34,940 nt of DNA. Origin: an uncultured Muribaculaceae bacterium (GTDB taxonomy: Bacteria; Bacteroidota; Bacteroidia; Bacteroidales; Muribaculaceae). Below, piece after piece: positions 29,901 through 34,940 of this stretch. Numbering within the stretch: the first letter of the stretch is position 1; each line of letters opens with the position of its first letter. Location: contig CAJUQP010000023.1 of assembly GCA_910588245.1 (NCBI GenBank), positions 19,783 to 54,722 on the forward strand, in the 5' to 3' direction. A program made the position numbers and the translations under genes. A model generated the notes under the pieces. That model worked only from the letters and a program-made list of their open reading frames with translations. It was not told the origin of the DNA and did no database searches.

Positions 29901-30718
29901 TCAACGATCACATCATTACGCTCGATAGAAACGACCTCGCCGGTCGACTGGTCGGAATAGTCCTCCACCCAGCTTTTAACGATGCGTCCGGCAAGACGAC
30001 GACCGACAGCAGCCTTCAGATTAGCCTTTGTGACCTTGATCTCTTCCGCAAGGTCAAAGATCTGAATAATGTCTTTGTCGCTTTCAAGGCCTATGGCACG
30101 AAGAAGAGTTGTCACGGGGAGCTTCTTCTTGCGGTCAATATAGGCATACATGACGTTGTTGATGTCAGTAGCGAACTCTATCCAGCTTCCACGGAAAGGA
30201 ATGATACGCGCGGAATAGAGTTTTGTGCCGTTGGCATGAGTGCTTTGTCCGAAAAAGACACCGGGAGAACGGTGAAGCTGTGACACGACAACACGCTCAG
30301 CCCCGTTTATGACAAACGTTCCCTGCTCCGTCATGTAAGGGATGGGACCGAGATAAACGTCCTGGATCGTGGTGTCGAAGTCCTCATGATCGGGATCCGT
30401 GCAGTAAAGCTTCAGCTTTGCCTTGAGAGGCACACTATAAGTGAGCCCTCTTTCCAGACACTCGGCTATGGTGTAGCGTGGAGGATCGATGTAATAATCG
30501 AGGAACTCCAACACGAAATTATTGCGTGTGTCGGCAATAGGGAAGTTTTCCGCGAATACTTTATATAGACCCTGGTTCTTTCTTTCCTCCGGGGGCACAT
30601 CAAGCTGAAGGAAATCCTTGAACGATTTCAGCTGCACCTCCAGGAAGTCAGGAAACGGGAGCGGATTTTTAATCGATGCGAAGTTTACGCGCGGTTTTTC
30701 GGTTAAAATTACTGACAT
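26903..30718 (-). CDS. rpoB: RNA polymerase beta subunit
   Basis: A 1271-residue catalytic subunit. The start at 30718 (MSVILTEKPRVNF) is preferred because the longer frame to 30793 adds 25 residues with no family resemblance. The rifampicin-contact region (about residues 470-495, FMDQTNPLAEITHKRRMSALG) keeps the wild-type residues at the E. coli Gln513, Asp516, His526 and Ser531 positions. The downstream RPICEVGQRVEKGD, WKGYNYEDAIVLNERMV and KMAGRHGNKGIVS blocks and the C-terminal MEVWALEAFGAAHILQE clamp-connecting segment are present. It follows rplL after 233 nt containing an intrinsic terminator. Confidence 0.99.
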   Translation of the reverse strand: MSVILTEKPRVNFASIKNPLPFPDFLEVQLKSFKDFLQLDVPPEERKNQGLYKVFAENFPIADTRNNFVLEFLDYYIDPPRYTIAECLERGLTYSVPLKAKLKLYCTDPDHEDFDTTIQDVYLGPIPYMTEQGTFVINGAERVVVSQLHRSPGVFFGQSTHANGTKLYSARIIPFRGSWIEFATDINNVMYAYIDRKKKLPVTTLLRAIGLESDKDIIQIFDLAEEIKVTKANLKAAVGRRLAGRIVKSWVEDYSDQSTGEVVSIERNDVIVDRGTELSEDNIDAIIDSGAKTLLLEKENVSAIDYSIIFNTLQKDNSNSEKEAIQYIYRQLRNAEPPDDASAREVITNLFFSEKRYDLGEVGRFRINKKLNLDIPDNVKVLTREDIIAIIKYLIELINSKSDVDDIDHLSNRRVRTVGEQLYNQFGVGLARMSRTILERMNVRDNEVFKPIDLINAKTISSVINTFFGTNALSQFMDQTNPLAEITHKRRMSALGPGGLSRERAGFEVRDVHYTHYGRLCPIETPEGPNIGLISSLCVYAKINNLGFIETPYRVVKDGKVDTDNNDVVYMTAEIEEGQMIAQGNAPLNDDGSFINNKVKARLDADFPIVPPEQIQLMDVSPIQIASIAASLIPFLEHDDANRALMGSNMMRQAVPLLRSEAPIVGTGIEGQLIRDSRTQIMAEGAGVIEYVDATVIRIKYDRTEDEEFVEFEPATKEYKLPKFRRTNQGTTIDLRPICEVGQRVEKGDILTEGYSTEKGELALGRNLKVAFMPWKGYNYEDAIVLNERMVREDILTSVHVDEYTLEVRETKRGMEELTSDIPNVSEDATKDLDERGIIRVGAHVVPGDIMIGKITPKGESDPTPEEKLLRAIFGDKAGDVKDASLKASPSLKGVVIGTNLFSRAIKKKNNKKSANAQLPRLDEEYEEKQSSLKEILIGKLESLLKGKVSAGVKDFIGVDIIPKGARFDDQTFGNIDYETVNLGAWTDDERINKMVMALITNYLRKSKEIDSELRRKKFDITIGDELPSGIMQMAKVYIAKKRKIGVGDKMAGRHGNKGIVSRVVRQEDMPFLEDGTPVDIVLNPLGVPSRMNLGQIFETVLGWAGRELGEKFATPIFDGASLDDLNAWTDKAGLPRYGKTYLYDGGTGDRFDQPATVGVIYMLKLGHMVEDKMHARSIGPYSLITQQPLGGKAQFGGQRFGEMEVWALEAFGAAHILQEILTIKSDDVMGRSKAYEAIVKGDPMPNPGIPESLNVLLHELRGLGLSITLE

Positions 30719-30853
30719 TGGGGTTTGGGTTAGTGTAAGATTTACTCCACGAGAAGTGTTTGCCGTAATATGACTCCTAATAATATATTGCAAGAATTAA
30801 AGAGGAGCGGCATAATCCGCCGACGGCATGACACAGAAAGACACCGCAAAGCA

Positions 30854-30870
30854 TAGGCCTAAAAGGCCTA
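30854..30870. other. Short palindromic hairpin upstream of rpoB
   Basis: TAGGCCT-AAA-AGGCCTA forms a 7-bp stem with a 3-nt loop, 18 nt downstream of the rplL terminator T-run on the transcribed minus strand. It could be an RNA structure or a protein-binding palindrome in the rpoB leader. No consensus promoter is visible between it and rpoB. Confidence 0.5.
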
Positions 30871-30887
30871 CGCGCGGTTAAATATGC

Positions 30888-30930
30888 CAAAAAAAGGTTA
30901 AGAACGCCACTTCTCGTGCGTTCTTAACCT
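30888..30930 (-). terminator. Intrinsic terminator or attenuator between rplL and rpoB
   Basis: On the minus strand, AGGTTAAGAACGC (30930-30918) pairs perfectly with GCGTTCTTAACCT (30907-30895) over 13 bp with a 10-nt loop. Seven consecutive T residues (30894-30888) follow. It begins 21 nt after the rplL stop. This is a canonical intrinsic terminator inside the rplJL-rpoBC transcription unit, so it probably acts as a partial attenuator. Confidence 0.9.
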
Positions 30931-30951
30931 ATTTATAGGATAAGGATTATC

Positions 30952-31329
30952 TTATTTGAGCTCAACTTCAGCGCCTGCTTCCTCGAGCTGCTTCTTCATG
31001 CCCTCAGCCTCAGCTTTGGGAAGACCTTCCTTAACGACACCGGGAGCGCCGTCAACGAGAGCCTTAGCCTCTTTCAGGCCAAGACCAGTCAGCTCTTTCA
31101 CGAGCTTTACAACTGCGAGCTTGCTTGCGCCAGCAGCCTTGAGGACTACGTCGAAGTTGGTCTTCTCCTCCTCGGCGGGAGCTGCGCCGGCTGCGGGGCC
31201 TGCTGCTACTGCCACTGCTGCAGCGGCGGGTTCGATGCCATATTCCTCTTTGAGGATCTGAGCCAGTTCGTTCACTTCCTTTACGGAAAGGTTCACCAGT
31301 TGTTCTGCAAATGCTTTCAAATCTGCCAT
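30952..31329 (-). CDS. rplL: Ribosomal protein L7/L12
   Basis: A 125-residue stalk protein, present in several copies on the 50S subunit, which recruits translation GTPases. The N-terminal dimerisation domain (1-35, VNLSVKEVNELAQILKEEYG) is followed by an Ala/Pro/Gly hinge (about 36-55). The globular C-terminal domain has TNFDVVLKAAGASKLAVVK and the GLGLKEAKALVDGAPGVVK factor-binding face. The length is normal. It follows rplJ after 32 nt and is followed by the strong terminator before rpoB. Confidence 0.99.
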   Translation of the reverse strand: MADLKAFAEQLVNLSVKEVNELAQILKEEYGIEPAAAAVAVAAGPAAGAAPAEEEKTNFDVVLKAAGASKLAVVKLVKELTGLGLKEAKALVDGAPGVVKEGLPKAEAEGMKKQLEEAGAEVELK

Positions 31330-31361
31330 TGTTGTGTATCTTTTTATTATTTTTTACTTGA

Positions 31362-31886
31362 TTAGTTTTCTTTGTTAGACAAGGTTTCCAGAATGCCATG
31401 GAGCTTTGTGGCACCGCTCTGAAGAGCGCTGACAACATTCTTGGCAGGACTCTGGAGAAGGCCGATGACATCGGCGATGAGCTCGCTCTTGCTCTTGATG
31501 TGGCTGAGAGTGTCTAACTGCTCTTCGCCAACATATACAGTCTCCTCTACATAGGCACCCTTCAGCATGGGAAGAGTGTCGTTCTTCTGACGGAACTTCT
31601 TGATGAGCTTTGCGGGAGCGTTGCCCGTGTTGCTGAGAAGAAGAGTGGTCTCGCCGTGAAGAAGGTCATAGAGCTCGCTGTAGTCGATCTCACTTGCCTC
31701 AAGAGCGTGCTTGAGGAGAGTGTTCTTCACGCAAAGCATCTTGATTCCGTCCTTGAAGCAGGCGCGACGGAGCGCGCTTGTCTTCTCAGCGTCAAGACCG
31801 GCTGTCTGAGTCAGATATACACAGGAATATTCTGCGAGAGTATCGCTGATCTTCTTGATGATTAAGTCTTTATCTTCCTTTTTCAT
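31362..31886 (-). CDS. rplJ: Ribosomal protein L10
   Basis: A 174-residue protein that anchors the L7/L12 dimers to 23S rRNA at the stalk base. The N-terminal RNA-binding domain includes MKKEDKDLIIKKISD and GIKMLCVKNTLLKHAL. The C-terminal helix for L7/L12 binding runs from about 140 (NVVSALQSGATKLHGILETL). The gap to rplA is only 17 nt. This leaves no room for the long L10-binding leader found in E. coli, so any L10 autoregulation would need a site elsewhere. Confidence 0.98.
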   Translation of the reverse strand: MKKEDKDLIIKKISDTLAEYSCVYLTQTAGLDAEKTSALRRACFKDGIKMLCVKNTLLKHALEASEIDYSELYDLLHGETTLLLSNTGNAPAKLIKKFRQKNDTLPMLKGAYVEETVYVGEEQLDTLSHIKSKSELIADVIGLLQSPAKNVVSALQSGATKLHGILETLSNKEN

Positions 31887-31903
31887 GTCGTGTTCAATTT
31901 AGA

Positions 31904-32599
31904 TTATTCAACCACAGACTTGGGTTCCACCTTAATGCCGGGACTCATTGTGCTCGAAAGATAAATGCTCCTGATATATGTGCCTTTTGCCGTTGCCGGT
32001 TTAAGCTTTACGAGAGTGTTGATAAATTCCTTGGCGTTTTCACGCATCTGCTCGGGTGTGAAGCTTACCTTACCGATAGAAGCATGAACTATACCGGTCT
32101 TGTCAACCTTGAAGTCGATCTTACCCTGCTTGACCTCTTTGACTGCCTTGGCGACATCCATTGTCACCGTGCCCGATTTGGGGTTAGGCATGAGGCCACG
32201 CGGACCGAGGATACGGCCCAAAGGACCGAGCTTACCCATCACAGAAGGCTGAGTGATGATCACATCGACATCTGTCCAACCACCTTTGATTTTAGCAAGA
32301 TATTCGTCAAGACCGACATAGTCGGCACCAGCCTCCTTGGCGGCAGCCTCGGCATCGGGAGTGCAAAGCACGAGTACCCTAACCTGCTTGCCAGTGCCGT
32401 GAGGAAGCGAAACGACGCCACGCACCATCTGGTCGGCCTTACGCGGATCGACACCCAGACGGACGTCGATATCGAACGAAGAATCAAATTTTGTGAAGGT
32501 AACCTCTTTTACTTTCTCAGCTGCCTCAGCAAGTGTATAAGCCTTCCCGGGTTCAATCTTCGACAAAGCCAACTTTTGATTTTTTGTCAGTTTTCCCAT
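31904..32599 (-). CDS. rplA: Ribosomal protein L1
   Basis: A 231-residue protein of the mobile L1 stalk that helps release deacylated tRNA from the E site. Family blocks include FDSSFDIDVRLGVDPRKADQ, GVVSLPHGTGKQVRVLV, the LGPLGRILGPRGLMPNPKSG run and the C-terminal KPATAKGTYIRSIYLSSTMSPG. In other bacteria L1 also represses translation of its own operon by binding near the start of rplK. Only 61 nt separate rplK from nusG here, and no clear L1 site was identified by eye. It follows rplK after 12 nt. Confidence 0.99.
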   Translation of the reverse strand: MGKLTKNQKLALSKIEPGKAYTLAEAAEKVKEVTFTKFDSSFDIDVRLGVDPRKADQMVRGVVSLPHGTGKQVRVLVLCTPDAEAAAKEAGADYVGLDEYLAKIKGGWTDVDVIITQPSVMGKLGPLGRILGPRGLMPNPKSGTVTMDVAKAVKEVKQGKIDFKVDKTGIVHASIGKVSFTPEQMRENAKEFINTLVKLKPATAKGTYIRSIYLSSTMSPGIKVEPKSVVE

Positions 32600-32611
32600 T
32601 TCTGAAGATTT

Positions 32612-33055
32612 TTAGATAGTTTCGGGGAACGCCCCTTTTACGGTGATACCCATGCTTCTCGCTGTGCCGGCAACCATACGCATTGCCGAGTCTAAAGTAA
32701 AACAGTTCAAATCAGGCATCTTGTCTTCTGCAATAGTCTTCACCTGATCCCAGGTAATCTCTGCCACTTTCGTACGGTTAGGCTGAGCCGAACCGCTCTT
32801 GATCTTGGCCACTTCCTTCAACTGCACTGCGACAGGAGGAGTCTTGACTACAAAGTCGAAAGATTTATCAGTGTAGTATGTTATGACTACAGGGAGAATC
32901 TTACCGGCCTTATCCTGGGTACGGGCGTTGAATTGCTTGCAAAATTCCATGATATTGATGCCCTTAGAACCCAACGCAGGTCCTACTGGAGGCGACGGAT
33001 TCGCCGCACCACCCTTTATCTGCAATTTGATCTGTCCAGCAATTTCTTTAGCCAT
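32612..33055 (-). CDS. rplK: Ribosomal protein L11
   Basis: A 147-residue protein of the GTPase-associated centre that binds 23S rRNA and supports factor binding and stringent-response sensing by RelA. The Pro-rich N-terminal motif GGAANPSPPVGPALGSKGINI is typical in this region (about 15-34). The C-terminal RNA-binding domain includes VAEITWDQVKTIAEDKMPDLN and a SAMRMVAGTARSMGI ending. The gene follows nusG after 61 nt. The length is slightly longer than E. coli L11 (142). Confidence 0.99.
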   Translation of the reverse strand: MAKEIAGQIKLQIKGGAANPSPPVGPALGSKGINIMEFCKQFNARTQDKAGKILPVVITYYTDKSFDFVVKTPPVAVQLKEVAKIKSGSAQPNRTKVAEITWDQVKTIAEDKMPDLNCFTLDSAMRMVAGTARSMGITVKGAFPETI

Positions 33056-33116
33056 TGTTCTGTTTGTTTATGATTGTTATGCAGGTCTCGTATCCGCTGA
33101 TGCGTAACATCATCTG

Positions 33117-33668
33117 TCAGATTCTCTCAACCTGCGAATTCTCCAACTCAAGGTCAGTGGGGCGTCCGAAGATCTTGACCTCGACCTTAATCTTCTTCTT
33201 GTCGGCATTAACCTCCCTGATCTCTCCGGTAAAGCCCGTGAAAGGTCCGAAATTGACCTTCACGCTCTCTCCCACGATATAATCGCCGGAAGCATCCTCC
33301 TGAGGCGTACGCAAATCATCGGCAGTGCCGAGCATTCTCATCACCTCGCTCTCACGCAAAGGCTCAGGCATACTCGACTTGCTGCGTCCACGCAAAAAAT
33401 CAATGACATTAGTCGTGTTGCGGAGTTCATAGATAACCTCACCCGTAAGCTTTGCCTCAACAAAGACATAACCGGAATAGAGATTGCGCTCCTTAATCAC
33501 TTTCTTGCCATTGCGCGTGGTATAAACTTTCTCTGTAGGAATCAAGACCTGCGAAACGTAATGTCCAAGATCTGTGTTCTTGATAGCTGCATCAAGAACC
33601 TCTTTGACTTTCGCTTCCTTTCCTGAAATGGCACGCAGAACATACCATTCTTTCTTATCTTCAGACAT
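33117..33668 (-). CDS. nusG: Transcription termination/antitermination factor NusG
   Basis: A 183-residue polymerase-associated factor. The NGN domain (about 1-110) begins EWYVLRAISGKEAKVKEVL and includes YSGYVFVEAKL. The C-terminal KOW domain (about 130-183, VKVNFGPFTGFTGEIREVN) binds Rho or ribosomal protein S10. It follows secE after 19 nt, in the usual order secE-nusG-rplK. Confidence 0.98.
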   Translation of the reverse strand: MSEDKKEWYVLRAISGKEAKVKEVLDAAIKNTDLGHYVSQVLIPTEKVYTTRNGKKVIKERNLYSGYVFVEAKLTGEVIYELRNTTNVIDFLRGRSKSSMPEPLRESEVMRMLGTADDLRTPQEDASGDYIVGESVKVNFGPFTGFTGEIREVNADKKKIKVEVKIFGRPTDLELENSQVERI

Positions 33669-33687
33669 TGAACTACGAGTTTAAAGT

Positions 33688-33879
33688 TTAAAAACTGATG
33701 CTGTACACCAATTCCATCAGAAGATTGAAAATCTTGTCAACAACCCAAATGAAGACTGCGATGATGATGGAAGCGATCAGCACCAGCACCGAGCTGTTGA
33801 TAAGCTGTTTCTGAGTTGGCCAAGAAACCTTATATACGAGTTCGTTATAAGATTCCTTTATGTCGTCGATTAATTTCAT
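33688..33879 (-). CDS. secE: Protein translocase subunit SecE
   Basis: A 63-residue subunit of the SecYEG channel of the short, single-helix type. The start at 33879 (MKLIDDIKESYNELVYKVSW) is chosen because the longer frame to 33924 overlaps the tRNA-Trp gene. An amphipathic N-terminal helix with the conserved VSWPTQKQL motif precedes one transmembrane helix (about 31-51). It lies 12 nt after tRNA-Trp and 19 nt before nusG. Confidence 0.97.
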   Translation of the reverse strand: MKLIDDIKESYNELVYKVSWPTQKQLINSSVLVLIASIIIAVFIWVVDKIFNLLMELVYSISF

Positions 33880-33891
33880 ACTGATTTTTGT

Positions 33892-33967
33892 TGGCACGGG
33901 AAGAGAGGCTCGAACTCCCGACACCTGGTTTTGGAGACCAGTGCTCTACCGACTGAGCTATTCCCGT
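33892..33967 (-). tRNA. trnW: tRNA-Trp (anticodon CCA)
   Basis: Read on the minus strand, the acceptor stem ACGGGAA pairs with TTCCCGT, the D-arm is GCTC/GAGC, and the anticodon stem CTGGT/ACCAG encloses loop CTCCAAA. The T-arm GGGAG/CTCTC encloses TTCGAGC. The discriminator is G, as expected for tRNA-Trp, and the 3' CCA is encoded. It lies between tuf and secE, the conserved position in many bacteria. Confidence 0.97.
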
Positions 33968-33972
33968 AATTA

Positions 33973-33999
33973 AGGGGCCTTCATTAGGCGAAGGCCCCT
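33973..33999 (-). terminator. Hairpin between tuf and tRNA-Trp
   Basis: AGGGGCCTTC at 33973-33982 pairs perfectly with 33990-33999 over 10 bp with a 7-nt loop, 35 nt downstream of the tuf stop. It is followed on the minus strand only by TTAATTA, a weak U-tract. It may partly terminate tuf transcripts or mark a processing site before the tRNA. Confidence 0.6.
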
Positions 34000-34034
34000 G
34001 TGATATGTCTGAAGTCAGGCTTACGCCCTCTTTC

Positions 34035-34940
34035 TTAGTCGTCGATTACAGATGTGATCTGACCCGATCCAACTGTACGTCCACCTTCGCGGATAGCGAA
34101 ACGAAGACCCTGATCGCAAGCCACCGGAGTGATGAGCTTAACCTCGATCTCTACGTTATCGCCAGGCATTACCATCTCGATTCCCTCGGGAAGTGTGATC
34201 TCACCTGTCACATCGAGAGTACGGATGTAGAACTGGGGACGATATTTGTTGTGGAACGGAGTATGACGGCCGCCCTCCTCTTTCTTAAGGATATAGACCT
34301 GAGCCTTGAAGTGATCGTGAGGCTTAACCTGTCCGGGATGGCAGATAACCATACCACGACGGATCTCGTCTTTGTCGATACCACGGAGAAGCAGACCAAC
34401 ATTATCACCAGCCTCGCCCTCGTCAAGTATCTTGCGGAACATCTCAACACCGGTAACAACCGACTTCTTGTCAGCACCAAGGCCAAGAATCTGAACCTCA
34501 TCACCAACCTTCACGCGGCCAGCCTCGATACGACCTGTGGCAACAGTACCACGACCTGTGATCGAGAACACGTCCTCAACAGGCATAAGGAAAGGCTTAT
34601 CAACGTCGCGCGGAGGAAGCGGAATCCAGTTGTCGACAGCATCCATAAGCTCCATAACCTTCTCTTCCCACTGGGGCTCGCCATTGAGGGCGCCGAGAGC
34701 GGAACCACGGATAATAGGAGTCTCATCGCCATCGTAGTCATACTGCGAAAGAAGATCGCGCATGTCCATCTCAACAAGCTCAAGCATCTCCTCATCGTCT
34801 ACCATGTCACACTTGTTCATGAAGACAACAAGACGAGGAACGTTCACCTGACGGGCGAGAAGGATGTGCTCACGAGTCTGGGGCATCGGACCGTCGGTAG
34901 CGGCAACCACGATGATAGCACCGTCCATCTGAGCAGCACC
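34035..34940 (-). CDS. tuf: Elongation factor Tu, 5'-truncated by the window
   Basis: The C-terminal ~302 residues of EF-Tu, which delivers aminoacyl-tRNA to the ribosome; the N-terminal ~95 residues with the P-loop lie outside the window. The visible part begins GAAQMDGAIIVV and carries PQTREHILLARQ, the guanine-specificity motif NKCDMVDDEE and GSALGALNGEPQWEEKV. Domain 2 has FLMPVEDVFSITGRGTVATG, and domain 3 ends RFAIREGGRTVGSGQITSVI. The reading frame is intact to the window edge, so the gene is complete in the genome. It heads the tuf-trnW-secE-nusG-rpl-rpo cluster. Confidence 0.99.
   Translation of the reverse strand, partial: GAAQMDGAIIVVAATDGPMPQTREHILLARQVNVPRLVVFMNKCDMVDDEEMLELVEMDMRDLLSQYDYDGDETPIIRGSALGALNGEPQWEEKVMELMDAVDNWIPLPPRDVDKPFLMPVEDVFSITGRGTVATGRIEAGRVKVGDEVQILGLGADKKSVVTGVEMFRKILDEGEAGDNVGLLLRGIDKDEIRRGMVICHPGQVKPHDHFKAQVYILKKEEGGRHTPFHNKYRPQFYIRTLDVTGEITLPEGIEMVMPGDNVEIEVKLITPVACDQGLRFAIREGGRTVGSGQITSVIDD

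Noticed and set aside
33056..33116. Possible L1-binding leader between nusG and rplK
   Set aside because: The gap is only 61 nt and I could not identify a convincing L1 fold by eye, so no feature is claimed.

Overview
This 34.9 kb window looks like chromosome of a Bacteroidales bacterium, most likely Muribaculaceae-like; the family is inferred, not proven. Supporting evidence: promoter elements of the Bacteroidota type (TAnnTTTG at -7, TTTG at -33), lipoproteins with Bacteroidota-style lipoboxes, DUF4252 and DUF6057-type proteins, a PheS with a four-cysteine cluster, and the gene order tuf-trnW-secE-nusG-rplKAJL-rpoBC. GC content is moderate. I see no insertion sequence, integrase, phage gene or CRISPR array.

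Left part (1-12.4 kb, mainly + strand). A short array of 7-bp tandem repeats punctuated by a conserved 11-bp block precedes an M48 metalloprotease lipoprotein. An ECF sigma factor, a single-pass membrane protein in the anti-sigma position and a DUF4252 exported protein form a three-gene module with a plausible autoregulated promoter. Then come a TlpA-like thioredoxin lipoprotein and an acyl-CoA synthetase. After these lie a secreted TPR protein, a YbdG-type MscS channel overlapping it by 10 bp, a polytopic DUF6057-like protein and, convergent to it, a beta-propeller lipoprotein with one CxxCH haem-type motif. A TSCPD-domain small protein closes the region.

Middle part (12.6-22.6 kb). A Dcu C4-dicarboxylate antiporter, an outer-membrane porin-like barrel and a divergently placed aspartase (aspA) suggest aspartate/fumarate/succinate exchange for anaerobic fumarate respiration; purT sits between them as a separately promoted unit. 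Next are lrgAB behind a textbook promoter, convergent nth and pheS, and a SIMPL-domain protein.

Right part (22.6-34.9 kb, - strand). The transcription/translation cluster reads, in its own direction, tuf (5' end outside the window), tRNA-Trp, secE, nusG, rplK, rplA, rplJ, rplL, rpoB, rpoC. An intrinsic terminator with seven U residues lies between rplL and rpoB and probably sets the ratio of ribosomal protein to RNA polymerase transcripts.

Most of the window is ordinary core genome. The parts most worth a second look are the rplL-rpoB attenuator, the TPR/MscS/DUF6057/CxxCH-propeller neighbourhood, the ECF module with its atypical membrane partner, and the heptamer array at the left edge.
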